64,000 nucleotides of DNA from Pelagibacterium nitratireducens (GCF_037044555.1 NZ_CP146275.1:3576501-3640500); one strand, 5' to 3'. Counted from the first letter of the stretch, positions 28,600 to 38,134 are shown. Program-made: numbers and translations. Notes: generated by a model not told the origin, from the sequence alone.

Positions 28600-29316
28600 A
28601 TGTCCCCACTCGCCCATCCCTTCGACGCCGTCATTTTCGATATGGACGGAACGCTGCTCGATACCGAAGCGGTGTTCAAGGCCATCGTCTATGAAGTGTG
28701 CACGGAGATGGGGTTCGAAATGACCGATCTCGTGCATGGACGGATGGTCGGCTCGTCGCACGAAGCGACCGCGGCGCTGCTGGTGGACAGTTTCGGCACC
28801 CATTTCCCCTATGAAATGTTCGACGACAAATGCCGGGCCTCCATGAAGATCCGCATGGCCGATGCCGTGCCGGTCAAGCCGGGCGCCGTGGAACTGGTCA
28901 CGGCGCTGCGCGAACTCGATATTCCGCTGGCGGTGGCGACATCCTCGCGGGCCAATCACGCGCTGGGCCATCTCGAAGCGGCGGGTGTTATCGGGTTTTT
29001 CGATACCATCGTCACCCGCGACGACGTCATCAATCCAAAACCCCATCCCGAGCCGTATCTGACGGCGGCGCGGCGGCTGAACGTCGATCCGGTCCATTGC
29101 GTGGCGTTCGAGGATTCGGTTTCCGGGGTCAGGGCGGCCCATGCGGCAGGAATGCGCACCGTGATGGTGCCCGATCTGGTTGCACCGTCCGACGATATCG
29201 CGGCGCTGTGCGTGGCGGTGCTCGAAAGCATGGCCCATGCCCATGAGCATCTGGTCTCCGCACCGCGGTCTGCAAATGGGTTGCAAGAGCATTTGCAAGT
29301 AAAATCAAGGGGATAG
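28600..29316 (+). CDS. HAD family hydrolase (beta-phosphoglucomutase-like)
   Basis: A 238-residue HAD phosphatase. Motif I is VIFDMDGTLLDTE at about residues 8-20, motif II is VATSSRANH, motif III is NPKPHPEPYL, and motif IV is FEDSVSGVRAAHAAGM. A helical cap between motifs I and II puts it in the subclass I group with phosphoglycolate phosphatase and beta-phosphoglucomutase; the substrate is not predictable. ATG 28570 is an alternative start, but 28600 matches the family and is coupled to the preceding microprotein. Confidence 0.9.
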   Translation: MSPLAHPFDAVIFDMDGTLLDTEAVFKAIVYEVCTEMGFEMTDLVHGRMVGSSHEATAALLVDSFGTHFPYEMFDDKCRASMKIRMADAVPVKPGAVELVTALRELDIPLAVATSSRANHALGHLEAAGVIGFFDTIVTRDDVINPKPHPEPYLTAARRLNVDPVHCVAFEDSVSGVRAAHAAGMRTVMVPDLVAPSDDIAALCVAVLESMAHAHEHLVSAPRSANGLQEHLQVKSRG

Positions 29317-29329
29317 ACACGGCGCTCAG

Positions 29330-29440
29330 GTTGAGCTAGAGCCGTTCAGGATTTGATTGAATCAAATCCTTGGCTCTAAGCCCTTGTTTGTCGCGTGTCC
29401 GGACCGCAAAACCGGTTCCACTTTTGCCGGACACGCGCCA
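29330..29440. repeat. Palindromic intergenic repeat family B (copy 1)
   Basis: A 110-bp element made of two perfect inverted repeats: AGGATTTGATT-G-AATCAAATCCT (29348-29370) and CGCGTGTCCGG/CCGGACACGCG arms (29392-29402 and 29427-29437) around a core ACCGCAAAACCGGTTCC. The core recurs near 51950-51970. Elements with this core are, to my knowledge, common between genes in Hyphomicrobiales. Confidence 0.7.
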
Positions 29441-29473
29441 GGGGTATTGCCAACCGCGCTCCCCACCACCCGG

Positions 29474-30370
29474 ATGTCCGCCATGACCCAGGTCCTCAAA
29501 CTCGCCATCGGCAGTATCGTTGTCGCTCTGGGCGTCCTGGCGCTGAAATTGTGGGCGGCGCAGATTACCGGGTCGGTGGCTCTGCTCTCGGATGCCCTGG
29601 AATCGATCGTCAATCTGGCGACGGCGGTGGCGGCGCTGATCGCCGTGCAACTGGCGGCCCGGCCCGCCGATTCCAAGATGCCGTTCGGCTATTACAAGGC
29701 CGAGTATTTTTCGGCGGTGCTGGAGGGCGTATTCATCGTCGTTGCGGCGCTCTTGATCTTTTATCAGGCCTGGCAAGGGTTTTCGGCCCCCTCCCCGCTC
29801 GACGCGCCGTTCGAGGGCATTGCCATTTCCATGGTGGCGACGGCGATCAACTGGGTGTGGAGCGTGGTCCTGGTGCGCCAGGGGCGCAGATTGCAATCTC
29901 CGGCGCTCGAAGCGGACGGGCATCATCTGTGGACGGACGTGTTTTCCTCGCTGGGCGTGGCCGCGGGGCTGGTGCTTGTGGTCGTAACCGGTCAGCCCAT
30001 GCTCGATGCGGCGCTGGCCGTGCTTGTCGGGCTCAACATCTTGTGGTCGGGATCAAGGCTTCTGGCGGCCAGCGTGGGCGGGCTGATGGATGTTTCGGTG
30101 GGAACAGAGCGGCTCGACGCCATTCGCCAGACCATCGCCGACAATGCCGAGGGGGCCATCGAGGCCCATGACGTGCGGGCGCGCGAGGCGGGCAAGGCCG
30201 TGTTCATCGACTTCCATCTGGTGGTGCCGGCCGCCATGAGCGTCAAGGACGCGCACGACATCTGCGACAGGATCGAAATGGCACTGCAGGATCGCGATTC
30301 CGGCGCCATCATCACCATCCACGTCGAGCCCGAGCACAAGGCCAAGCATTCGGGAATAGTCGTGTTGTGA
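29474..30370 (+). CDS. Cation diffusion facilitator (CDF) metal exporter
   Basis: A 298-residue CDF protein with six predicted membrane helices. The helix-2 metal site region is LLSDALESIVNL, followed by PFGYYKAEYFSAVLEG, where the usual HPFGH is replaced by MPFGY. The helix-5 site is ADGHHLWTDVFSSLGV with His and Asp ligands. A cytoplasmic ferredoxin-like domain ends the protein (HDICDRIEMAL, ITIHVEPEHK). It would export Zn2+, Fe2+ or another divalent cation against protons. The start may be 29474 or ATG 29483. Confidence 0.9.
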   Translation: MSAMTQVLKLAIGSIVVALGVLALKLWAAQITGSVALLSDALESIVNLATAVAALIAVQLAARPADSKMPFGYYKAEYFSAVLEGVFIVVAALLIFYQAWQGFSAPSPLDAPFEGIAISMVATAINWVWSVVLVRQGRRLQSPALEADGHHLWTDVFSSLGVAAGLVLVVVTGQPMLDAALAVLVGLNILWSGSRLLAASVGGLMDVSVGTERLDAIRQTIADNAEGAIEAHDVRAREAGKAVFIDFHLVVPAAMSVKDAHDICDRIEMALQDRDSGAIITIHVEPEHKAKHSGIVVL

Positions 30371-30822
30371 TTCAGGTGAGAGCTGGCTCCAAACGGGAGT
30401 AAGCTGCGCTTCCGGCCCCGCCTTGCTGACCGATCCCCTGTCACCCCGGCCCCCGAGCCGGGGTCCGGTACACTCGGCGCTTGAGACAGTACCGCCAGCG
30501 CCGCCGGTTACTGGATCCCGGGTCTTCGCCCGGGATGACGGCGGTTAATATGAGGACCACGATCCTCCAATGCCGCTTCAGGCCAGGACGGTCTCCGGGA
30601 AAAGCGGTGACGTTCGGCCGAGCGAATTTGCCTAAAATCCAACGGGTTTGAAGCACTCCCCGTTCAGTCCCCTCGTTTAGGGCTCTTTGCAATACGAGCC
30701 AAACACGATACAAATTAACCATTGATTAAGCTTAACATCGCGTTAATGGCTGGATCGGGTTAAAGGTCAGGGCAACGAGATAACGGCATCACTGTGAGGT
30801 GCCGAACCGGACAAGGGGACAC
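30371..30822. other. Spacer with palindromic repeat family A (locus 2) and a promoter region
   Basis: A 452-bp stretch with no gene. Bases 30438-30543 hold a two-part copy of repeat family A: CTGTCACCCCGG...CCGGGGTCC, then TTACTGGATCCCGGG...CCCGGGATGACGG. The AT-rich part around 30690-30750 probably carries the promoter of the cell wall hydrolase gene. Confidence 0.65.
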
Positions 30823-31410
30823 ATGGCGGGGCATTTGGCGCGGGGCAGACACGCCATCTTGAAGTGGGTGACAGGGGCCGTTCTCGGTCTCGTCAGCCTT
30901 TTTCCGGCGTATGGGCAAGAGGCGGTTCTGACCGCCGATCTGCTCAGCGACTACGTTTCCGAAGGCTATGTGAGCACCGCCGAGCGCAAGCAGGTCGCCG
31001 CCTCGGAAATTCACTGCCTTGCCCAGGCCATCTACCATGAATCGCGCGGCGAACCCGACCGGGGACAATGGGCCGTGGCCTCTGTGATCCTCAATCGCGT
31101 CGACAGCCGCACCTATCCCGACACCGTATGCGGCGTGGTGTTCCAGAACGCGCATATGGTCAATCGCTGCCAGTTTTCCTTTGCCTGCGACGGGCGCCCC
31201 GACGATGGCGGGCATGGCAACATCATCGACCGGGAAAGCTGGGTTCAGTCCAACATCATGGCGATGATCGCCTATCGCAAATCGCTTGAAGGCGGGCGCC
31301 CCGAGGATGGGCTGACCACCGCCATGCATTTCCACACAACCACGGTTTCGCCCTCCTGGGCCTCGGCCTATACGCAGGTCGCCGCGATCGGGAACCACAT
31401 CTTTTACTGA
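30823..31410 (+). CDS. SleB-like cell wall hydrolase (Hydrolase_2 family)
   Basis: A 195-residue exported protein. Residues 10-32 form a signal anchor or signal peptide. The catalytic region has [28 protein letters not shown] at about residues 67-94, where Glu of YHESRGE is the expected catalytic acid, then CGVVFQN and CQFSFACDG. This matches SleB/CwlJ-type lytic transglycosylases or amidases found in non-sporulating alphaproteobacteria, where they remodel peptidoglycan. AAGGGG lies shortly before the ATG; a GTG at 30799 would add eight residues. Confidence 0.88.
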   Translation: MAGHLARGRHAILKWVTGAVLGLVSLFPAYGQEAVLTADLLSDYVSEGYVSTAERKQVAASEIHCLAQAIYHESRGEPDRGQWAVASVILNRVDSRTYPDTVCGVVFQNAHMVNRCQFSFACDGRPDDGGHGNIIDRESWVQSNIMAMIAYRKSLEGGRPEDGLTTAMHFHTTTVSPSWASAYTQVAAIGNHIFY

Positions 31411-31456
31411 TTGGTGGCCGGAGAGCGGGGGCGCGCTGACGCTGGCATCCAACTCC

Positions 31457-31554
31457 GCGTCATCCCGGGCGAAGACCCGGTAGCCGGCAGCGCCGGCGAT
31501 TCTGTCTCACCCACTGAGTGTACTGGACCGCGGCTCAAGGCCGGGGTGACAGCG
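31457..31554. repeat. Palindromic repeat family A (locus 3), two-part copy
   Basis: GTCATCCCGGGCGAAGACCCGG followed by a linker and TGTACTGGACCGCGGCTCAAGGCCGGGGTGACAG. It is in the reverse order of the copy at 30438-30543 and lies on the other side of the same hydrolase gene. Confidence 0.7.
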
Positions 31555-31584
31555 TGGAGACTTTGGCACGTATAGAGCTTGCAC

Positions 31585-31623
31585 AAAAGAAAACCCGCAC
31601 CGGACGTATCCGGCGCGGGCTTT
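31585..31623 (-). terminator. Rho-independent terminator of pckA
   Basis: On the minus strand: AAAGCCCGCGCCGGA, TACG loop, TCCGGTGCGGGTTT, then TCTTTT. The stem has one mismatch and one bulge. It starts 32 bases past the pckA stop codon. Confidence 0.85.
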
Positions 31624-31655
31624 CCTCACTGTGAGACTGCGGGTGTCTTGAAGCC

Positions 31656-33251
31656 TTATTCGGCAGCCACCGCGAGGCGGGGGCCGGCTTCGGCGATCTG
31701 GGCGTCGGCGGCGGCAAATTTTTCGAAATTGGCTTCGAACAACCCGACAAGCCTGGCCGACTGGCGGTCATAGGCGGCCTTGTCCTGCCAGGTTTCGCGC
31801 GGGGTGAGCAGCTTTGAATCCACACCCTCGACGGCGAGGGGTACGGCAAAGCCGAACACCGGATCGATGCGGGCGGGCACATTGATCAATTCGCCCGAGA
31901 GCGCCGCGTTGAGCAGGCGGCGGGTGTCCTTGATGGAAATGCGCTTGCCAACGCCAAAAGCGCCGCCGGTCCAGCCGGTGTTGATCAGCCAGCATTCGGC
32001 AAGGCTCTCACGGATGCGCTTTTTGAGCATGCGGCCATAGACCGTTGGGTGCAGGCTCATGAACGGGGCGCCGAAACAGGCCGAGAACGTGGCCTGAGGT
32101 TCGGTGACGCCGCGCTCGGTGCCGGCCACCTTGGCGGTGTAGCCCGAGAGGAAATGATAGATGGCCTGTTCGGGCGAAAGCCTTGCAATGGGGGGCAGGA
32201 CGCCGAAGGCATCGGCGGTCAAAAGCACGACATTGGTCGGCGTGGGGCCGGTGCCGGTGCGCGAGACATTGTCGAGCACATAAAGCGGGTACGCGGCGCG
32301 GGTGTTTTCGGTTTTCGAGCCGTCGTCGAAATCGGGCTCGCGGCTGTTTTCGTCGAGCACGACGTTTTCGAGCACGGTGCCGAAGCGTTTTGTGGCGGCA
32401 AAGATTTCCGGCTCGGCCCTGGGCGAGAGATTGATGGTCTTGGCGTAGCACCCGCCTTCGAGATTGAAGACGCCATCGTTGGACCAGCCATGCTCGTCAT
32501 CGCCGATCAGGATGCGTTCGGGATCGGTCGAGAGCGTGGTCTTGCCGGTGCCCGAGAGACCGAAGAACAGGGCCGTATCGCCCCCTTTGCCGGTGTTGGC
32601 CGAGCAGTGCATGGGCAGAACGCCATCCGAGGGCGCATGGAAATTGAACAGCGAAAACACCGATTTCTTGATTTCGCCGGCATAGGCCGTGCCGCCGATC
32701 ACAACGATGTTGCGCTTGAGATCGAGCGCGATCACCGTTTCGGAGCGGGTGCCGTGGCGGGCCGGATCGGCCTTGAAGGCGGGATTGTGCAGGATGGTCA
32801 CATCGGGCGCGAACCCATCGAGCCCGGCGCGGGCCGGCCGGATCAAGAGATTGCGGATGAAGAGCGCATGCCAGGCCGAAGGGGTGAGCACCTCGACATT
32901 GAGCTGGTGCTTGAGATCGGCGCCGGCGAAAAGCTGCTGGCCGAACAGATCGGCGCCCTTAAGCGATGCGGTGAAATCGGCGAGCAGGGTTTCGAACTGG
33001 GCCGGATCGAGCGCCGCGGTGTTGTCCCACCACACAAGATTGTCGGTCAAATCGTCGCGCACGATGAATTTGTCGGACGGGGAACGGCCGGTGAACCTGC
33101 CCGTATCGGCGACAAAGGCGCCGTCGGCGCTGAGCCGCCCCTGCCTGTTGGCAATGGCGGTTTCAACAAGGATCGGTGCGGTGTCGTTGAACCGGACCGA
33201 AGCGGCGTTTGCGGCGACGGATCTGGCAAGGCTCTGGCACGTCGTGGTCAT
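31656..33251 (-). CDS. pckA: Phosphoenolpyruvate carboxykinase (ATP)
   Basis: A 531-residue ATP-type PEPCK, full length. Visible features are the oxaloacetate-binding RSPSDKF, the PEPCK-specific region [28 protein letters not shown] with the kinase-1a P-loop GLSGTGKT, kinase-2 [21 protein letters not shown], and the adenine-binding late segment [15 protein letters not shown]. It converts oxaloacetate to phosphoenolpyruvate in gluconeogenesis. ATG 33251 is preferred over GTG 33260. It is divergent from chvI, the arrangement seen in rhizobia, where ChvI is reported to influence pckA. Confidence 0.97.
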   Translation of the reverse strand: MTTTCQSLARSVAANAASVRFNDTAPILVETAIANRQGRLSADGAFVADTGRFTGRSPSDKFIVRDDLTDNLVWWDNTAALDPAQFETLLADFTASLKGADLFGQQLFAGADLKHQLNVEVLTPSAWHALFIRNLLIRPARAGLDGFAPDVTILHNPAFKADPARHGTRSETVIALDLKRNIVVIGGTAYAGEIKKSVFSLFNFHAPSDGVLPMHCSANTGKGGDTALFFGLSGTGKTTLSTDPERILIGDDEHGWSNDGVFNLEGGCYAKTINLSPRAEPEIFAATKRFGTVLENVVLDENSREPDFDDGSKTENTRAAYPLYVLDNVSRTGTGPTPTNVVLLTADAFGVLPPIARLSPEQAIYHFLSGYTAKVAGTERGVTEPQATFSACFGAPFMSLHPTVYGRMLKKRIRESLAECWLINTGWTGGAFGVGKRISIKDTRRLLNAALSGELINVPARIDPVFGFAVPLAVEGVDSKLLTPRETWQDKAAYDRQSARLVGLFEANFEKFAAADAQIAEAGPRLAVAAE

Positions 33252-33591
33252 CTGGGGCACTCATTAATGCTATGATATATCGAGCGCTACCTTAGGGCCG
33301 CACCCGTCCCCGCTTCCATCTGGCAATGGGTCGTAAGACGTTCGTCTAGAGGGGCATTGGGTCCCTGGCCCGCGCGGCCCTTTGCGTGTTGGAGTGGCGC
33401 AATGAGGGCCGGCGGCGGCGGGACAAAGCCGCGCAGGGCGGAACCGGTGCGCACGGCAGGCGTTGGTCTTGCCATAATTTACGCGTATTGTGCACGGCAA
33501 AAGTCAGCATAAAGAGTTCATTCAGGCGACATTGCAAAGTGCCGGGGGCCTTCTTACCTGCCGGGCGCTCGCAACAGATAAAGGGAAATTC
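33252..33591. promoter_or_regulatory. pckA-chvI divergent control region
   Basis: A 340-bp interval between two divergent genes, with no supported gene. Promoters for both must lie here. AT-rich patches occur at about 33262-33285 (next to pckA) and 33470-33530 (before chvI). No operator can be assigned by eye. Confidence 0.6.
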
Positions 33592-34308
33592 ATGCCCAAG
33601 ATCGCTCTTGTCGATGACGACCGCAATATTTTGACGTCGGTCTCGATGACGCTGGAAGCCGAAGGTTATCAGGTCGCCACCTATACCGATGGCGCGTCAG
33701 GACTTGACGGGTTGACCTCGGAGCGGCCCGACCTCGCCATTCTCGACATCAAGATGCCGCGCATGGATGGCATGGAACTGTTGCGCAGGCTGCGGCAGAA
33801 ATCGGACGTGCCGGTGATCTTTCTCACCTCCAAGGACGAGGAAATCGACGAATTGTTCGGGCTCAAGATGGGCGCCGACGATTTCATCACCAAGCCGTTT
33901 TCCCAGCGCCTTCTGGTCGAGCGCGTCAAGGCCGTGCTGCGCCGCGCCGCCGCGCCCAAGGAGGCGGGATCGACGGTGATCAATGGCGAGGAGGGCGCGC
34001 CCAAGACCTCGCTCGAACGCGGTTCGCTGGTCATGGACCAGGAGCGCCATACCTGCACCTGGAAGGGTCAGCGGGTGACGCTGACGGTTACCGAGTTTCT
34101 GATCCTTCTGGCGCTGGCCCAGCGGCCGGGCGTGGTCAAGAGCCGCAATGCGCTCATGGACGCGGCCTATGACGACCAGGTCTATGTCGACGACCGGACC
34201 ATCGACAGCCACATCAAGCGGCTGCGCAAGAAGTTCAAGAGCACCGACGACAGTTTTGACATGATCGAAACGCTCTATGGGGTGGGCTACCGCTTCAAGG
34301 AGCAATAA
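33592..34308 (+). CDS. chvI: Response regulator ChvI
   Basis: A 238-residue OmpR/PhoB-type regulator. The receiver has the acidic pair in LVDDDRN, the phospho-acceptor Asp in [15 protein letters not shown] near residue 52, the Thr of IFLTSKD, and Lys in ITKPFS. The C-terminal winged helix includes [27 protein letters not shown] and ends GVGYRFKEQ. With ChvG it controls envelope, acid and exopolysaccharide responses in Hyphomicrobiales. AAAGGGAAA precedes the ATG. chvG follows after 9 bp. Confidence 0.95.
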   Translation: MPKIALVDDDRNILTSVSMTLEAEGYQVATYTDGASGLDGLTSERPDLAILDIKMPRMDGMELLRRLRQKSDVPVIFLTSKDEEIDELFGLKMGADDFITKPFSQRLLVERVKAVLRRAAAPKEAGSTVINGEEGAPKTSLERGSLVMDQERHTCTWKGQRVTLTVTEFLILLALAQRPGVVKSRNALMDAAYDDQVYVDDRTIDSHIKRLRKKFKSTDDSFDMIETLYGVGYRFKEQ

Positions 34309-34317
34309 AACAATGCC

Positions 34318-36132
34318 TTGGGCATTTGTTTGAAGGCGCTCCAGTTGGACGCAGGCGAGACCATTTCAGGATCGGCTCCCCCTTCCAAGGGTGAGGAAAA
34401 GGCCAAGGCCGCCCGGGAACGCCAGGCGGCCCGCCAGCCGTTCATGCGCCCGCTGTTCGCATTTTTCCGCGGGTTGGGGCATCTGATCAACTTCACGTTC
34501 TTTTCCTCCCTCACCCGGCGGATCGTGATCCTCAACCTTGCGGCGCTGGCCGTTCTGGTGGCGGGGATCATGTATCTCAACACCTTCCGGGCCGGGCTGA
34601 TCGACGTGCGCGTTTCCGCGCTGCGGGTGCAGGGGGAGATCATTTCGGCGGCGGTCGCGGCGTCGGCCACTGCGGATTCCGATTCCATCACCGTCAATCC
34701 CGACCGGCTGCTCGAGCTCTATATGGGGGATTTCCCCTCCTCCTACACGCTGTTCGATCCGGCGCTGGAATTTCCCATCAGTCCCGAGCGGGTCGCCCCG
34801 CTTTTGCGCAACCTCGTGACCCCAACCCGCACGCGGGCCCGGATCTACGACCGGGACGGGCTGATGATCCTCGATTCGAACAATATCTATGCCAGCGGGG
34901 AAATCCTGCGCTCTTCGAGCACGGAGGAGAGCGCACAGTCCCAGCCGTTCTTTTTTGCTGTCTGGAACTGGTTCAGCCGGCTTTTGCGCGGTGGAGACTA
35001 TCCGGTCTATCAGGATTATCCGGCCCATGAGGGGCTGCGCTACCCCGAAGTGGCTTCGGCGCTCAGCGGTTCGCCCGCCGATATCGTGCGGGTCGATGAG
35101 CGCGGGCAGCTGGTGGTGTCGGTTGCGGTGCCCGTACAGCGCCAGCGCTCGGTGGTGGGCGCGTTGCTTTTGTCGACGAGCCCCGGGGAAATCGACGCCA
35201 TCGTGGCCCAGGAGCGCTGGTCGATCCTGCGGCTGGCGCTGGTGGCGGCGCTGGTGACGGGCACGCTTTCGGCACTGATGGCGGGCACGATCGCCGGGCC
35301 GATGCGGCGGCTTTCGGCGGCGGCCGAGCGGGTGCAAAGCTCGATGAAGGCGCGGGCGGAAATACCCGATTATACCGACCGGTCCGACGAGATCGGGCAC
35401 CTTTCAGGCTCGCTGCGGGCCATGACAAACGCGCTTTACAACCGCATCGAAGCCATCGAGCGGTTCGCGGCCGATGTGGCCCATGAGCTCAAGAACCCGC
35501 TGACCTCATTGCGCAGCGCCGTGGAAACCCTGCCGCTGGCCAGGACCGAAAAGGACCGCAAGCGGCTCGCCGACATCATCCAGCACGACGTGCGCCGTCT
35601 CGACCGGCTGATTTCCGACATCTCCAACGCCAGCCGCGTCGATGCGGAACTGGCGCGCGAAAACACCGAAATCGTCAATCTGGGCGAACTGGCAGAAGCC
35701 ATCGTTTCGATCCAGGCCGATCTGGCGGCCAGCCGCGATGTGTCGGTGGTGCTCGAAATCGAGGACAGCAAATATGGGCCGCTGGTCAAGGGTCACGATA
35801 CGCGGCTGGCGCAGGTCTTTACCAATCTGATCGACAATGCCGTCTCGTTTTCGCCCGACGGGGGCACGGTAACGGTGAGGATTTCGACCAGGGCCGAGAG
35901 CGTGATTGCCCGGGTGGAGGACCAGGGGCCGGGGCTGGGCGACACGGAAAAAGTGTTCCAGCGCTTTTACACCGACCGGCCCGAAGCCGAGAGCTTTGGC
36001 GACCATTCGGGGCTGGGGCTGTCGATTTCCCGCCAGATCGCGCAGGCCCATCAGGGCACGCTTGACGCAGGCAACCAAAGCAATGCAACTGGAGCGGTGT
36101 TTACCCTCACCCTACCCAGAGCGAAAACTTGA
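34318..36132 (+). CDS. chvG: Sensor histidine kinase ChvG
   Basis: A 604-residue kinase if it begins at the TTG at 34318; the first ATG in frame (34444) would remove 42 basic residues, so the start is uncertain. One membrane helix near residues 70-90 (VILNLAALAVLVAGIMYL) and a second near 310-330 bracket a periplasmic sensor domain. A HAMP linker follows, then the H-box FAADVAHELKNPLTSLRSA, the N-box FTNLIDNAVSFS, and the G-boxes DQGPGLG and SGLGLSISRQI. It phosphorylates ChvI. The stop overlaps the TTG start of hprK. Confidence 0.94.
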   Translation: MGICLKALQLDAGETISGSAPPSKGEEKAKAARERQAARQPFMRPLFAFFRGLGHLINFTFFSSLTRRIVILNLAALAVLVAGIMYLNTFRAGLIDVRVSALRVQGEIISAAVAASATADSDSITVNPDRLLELYMGDFPSSYTLFDPALEFPISPERVAPLLRNLVTPTRTRARIYDRDGLMILDSNNIYASGEILRSSSTEESAQSQPFFFAVWNWFSRLLRGGDYPVYQDYPAHEGLRYPEVASALSGSPADIVRVDERGQLVVSVAVPVQRQRSVVGALLLSTSPGEIDAIVAQERWSILRLALVAALVTGTLSALMAGTIAGPMRRLSAAAERVQSSMKARAEIPDYTDRSDEIGHLSGSLRAMTNALYNRIEAIERFAADVAHELKNPLTSLRSAVETLPLARTEKDRKRLADIIQHDVRRLDRLISDISNASRVDAELARENTEIVNLGELAEAIVSIQADLAASRDVSVVLEIEDSKYGPLVKGHDTRLAQVFTNLIDNAVSFSPDGGTVTVRISTRAESVIARVEDQGPGLGDTEKVFQRFYTDRPEAESFGDHSGLGLSISRQIAQAHQGTLDAGNQSNATGAVFTLTLPRAKT

Positions 36133-36590
36133 GCGCACAAAAGCACAACGCCCACGGCACCGGCATCCTGATCGGCCATCACGGCATCCTTCTCACCGGA
36201 GTTTCGGGGGCCGGCAAATCGCTTCTGGCGCTTGATCTGCTCGAACAGGCACGGCTGCGGGGCGAGACGGCGCTGCTGATTTCCGATGACCGGGTGGTGC
36301 TGTCGAGCGATGAGGACGGGCTGATCATGGAAGCGCCCGAGACCATCGAGGGCATGATCGAATTGCGCGGGCGCGGTATCATCACGCTGCCTTTTGCCAA
36401 GAAGGCCCATGTCCATCTGGTCGTCGACCTTGTCGAAGACGAAGAGCGCCTGCTCGAGGAATCGGCGCTGACCACCAAAATCGAGGGCATCTGGGTGCCG
36501 CGCTGCCCGGTTCCGCGGCGCGGGCGGATCGACGGGCTGCACCAGCGGTTTCTGGTTCATGCTGCATTAAGGGCGCTTGGCGCCATATAG
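36129..36590 (+). CDS. hprK: HPr kinase/phosphorylase, short alphaproteobacterial form
   Basis: A 153-residue protein that contains only the C-terminal kinase half of Gram-positive HprK. The P-loop is GVSGAGKSLLALDLL near residues 24-38, and the HprK signature-like segment is MIELRGRGIITLPF. In alphaproteobacteria it phosphorylates HPr on a serine and tunes the nitrogen-type phosphotransferase system. Translation must start at the TTG at 36129, which overlaps the chvG stop as TTGA, since no ATG precedes the P-loop. Strong coupling to chvG is implied. Confidence 0.92.
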   Translation: MSAQKHNAHGTGILIGHHGILLTGVSGAGKSLLALDLLEQARLRGETALLISDDRVVLSSDEDGLIMEAPETIEGMIELRGRGIITLPFAKKAHVHLVVDLVEDEERLLEESALTTKIEGIWVPRCPVPRRGRIDGLHQRFLVHAALRALGAI

Positions 36591-36702
36591 GCATGTCGGG
36601 TCCGATTTCGCGGGATGGCGGGCCGAAAAGACTTGAAACCTTTACCGTCCCGATCAAGACTCCGCCCCGGTTGCGCGGACAGAAAAAGGTAGCGAAGCGA
36701 TC

Positions 36703-37101
36703 ATGATGGGCTTGGTCCTCGTGACCCATGGCAGGCTTGCCGAGGAATTCCGATCGGCACTCGAACACGTCGTGGGGCCCCAAGACGGCATCGCTTCGGT
36801 CTCCATCGGTCCGGAAGACGATATGGAAGGCCGGCGGCAGGACATCATTGCCGCGGTGGAATCGGTCGATAGCGGGGATGGGGTTGTGATCCTGACCGAC
36901 ATGTTCGGCGGCACGCCCTCCAACCTGGCCATTTCGGTGATGCAGGATCGCGATATCGAGGTTTTGGCGGGGCTGAACCTGCCCATGCTGGTCAAGCTGG
37001 CGCGTATCCGGCCTGAAATGGCAATGCGCGACGCGGTGCGCCTTGCAGCGGAGGCCGGGCGTAAATACATTAACGTCGCCAACGACGTTTTGGGAAAATG
37101 A
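36703..37101 (+). CDS. PTS EIIA component, mannose family
   Basis: A 132-residue protein of the EIIA-Man type. The active-site histidine is in LVLVTHGRLAEEF near residue 9-10, and the family segment VVILTDMFGGTPSNLAIS lies near 62-79. Rhizobial homologues (often called ManX or EIIA) receive phosphate from HPr but have no EIIB/EIIC partners, so the role is regulatory rather than sugar uptake. It overlaps the HPr gene by 4 bp (ATGA). Confidence 0.94.
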   Translation: MMGLVLVTHGRLAEEFRSALEHVVGPQDGIASVSIGPEDDMEGRRQDIIAAVESVDSGDGVVILTDMFGGTPSNLAISVMQDRDIEVLAGLNLPMLVKLARIRPEMAMRDAVRLAAEAGRKYINVANDVLGK

Positions 37102-37415
37102 GCACAACAGTTACCGAGCCGGGCAAGGCCGTCTGCCAGCGGCTGACCATCTGCAACAAGCGCGGCCTGCATGCGCGCGCTTCGGCGCGTTTCGTGCGCA
37201 CGGCCGATCATTTCGACGCGCAGGTCAGTGTGACCCGCGATGGCGTGACCGTGGGCGGGACCTCGATCATGGGGCTCATGATGCTTGCGGCGGGGCCGGG
37301 ATCGACGATTTTGGTCCAGGCGACGGGCAATCAGGCGCGCGAGGCCGTCGAAGCGCTGACCGAGTTGGTCAGTTGCGGGTTCGACGAGGACCAGGACGGC
37401 GAACCGGGGGCCTGA
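37098..37415 (+). CDS. ptsH: Phosphocarrier protein HPr
   Basis: A 105-residue HPr. The phosphorylatable histidine lies in NKRGLHARASARFV near residue 20, and the regulatory serine, target of HprK, lies in GGTSIMGLMML near residue 55. It passes phosphate from enzyme I (PtsP, not in this window) to EIIA. The chvI-chvG-hprK-EIIA-ptsH order joins envelope signalling to carbon and nitrogen status. Confidence 0.95.
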   Translation: MSTTVTEPGKAVCQRLTICNKRGLHARASARFVRTADHFDAQVSVTRDGVTVGGTSIMGLMMLAAGPGSTILVQATGNQAREAVEALTELVSCGFDEDQDGEPGA

Positions 37416-37452
37416 GGGTACTTTCAGCGCCGGCGAAAGGACGCCCCAAAAG

Positions 37453-37980
37453 ATGCTCAAGCGCATTGTCTGCCTGATCGGTGCCGCGCTCGGCGGCATA
37501 ACACTGTCCCAAGCCCCGGAATATTCCCAGCAATACACCCAGCGCCTTGCCGGTGCCGTCGATGAATTGACGGCGATCATCGCGCAGTTCGATGCCGACG
37601 CCGCCCGGTTCGGGCTCACCCGGCAAGAGGGGCTGGAGCGCTATCAGGCCAGCGCCGACGGGTTTCTGACCGAACGCGGGATTTCCATGGAAACGGTGTT
37701 CAACCGCCACGAACGGCTTTCCACCCAACTGGCCGATCTGCGCCAGGCGCCGGCCGGAACCCAGCTTTTCGAGATCGCGCGGTATTTCGACACCGAAGTG
37801 GGCGCAGCCGCACTCGAGGATTTCGAGCCGGCCGTGCCGCTGACGATTGCGGGGCTGGCCTATGTGATTTTCGGGCTGGCTTTGGGGTTCGTGGTTTTCT
37901 GGGTGCTGGCCAGCCTGCTCGGCGCACCGTTCCGCAGGCGGCGGAGCCGGGTCAGGATCAGCCGGGCCGAGCGGATGTAG
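37453..37980 (+). CDS. DUF2937 family membrane protein
   Basis: A 175-residue protein with an N-terminal hydrophobic segment and a second strong membrane helix near residues 133-160 (AGLAYVIFGLALGFVVFWVL), between which lies a helical periplasmic region containing APEYSQQYTQRLAGAVDEL. This matches DUF2937, a family of unknown function in proteobacteria. The C-terminus is strongly basic. It begins 37 bp after ptsH and may be in the same transcript. Confidence 0.82.
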   Translation: MLKRIVCLIGAALGGITLSQAPEYSQQYTQRLAGAVDELTAIIAQFDADAARFGLTRQEGLERYQASADGFLTERGISMETVFNRHERLSTQLADLRQAPAGTQLFEIARYFDTEVGAAALEDFEPAVPLTIAGLAYVIFGLALGFVVFWVLASLLGAPFRRRRSRVRISRAERM

Positions 37981-38058
37981 GGAGGCGCTGCCTCGTGATG
38001 CCGTCGATTTGTATTGGGGCAAGAGGAACGGTCCCGGCCGGAGACGCTGGCTCTGCCG

Positions 38059-38094
38059 TGTACCGGGTCCCGGGTCTTCGCCCGGGATGACGGC
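38059..38094. repeat. Palindromic repeat family A (locus 4)
   Basis: Single unit TGTACCGGGTCCCGGG-TCTTCG-CCCGGGATGACGGC between the DUF2937 gene and the ahcY control region. Confidence 0.7.
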
Positions 38095-38134
38095 TGCAGG
38101 GGGGATCCGGCTCTCACCATCGGCTCGTTTTTAA

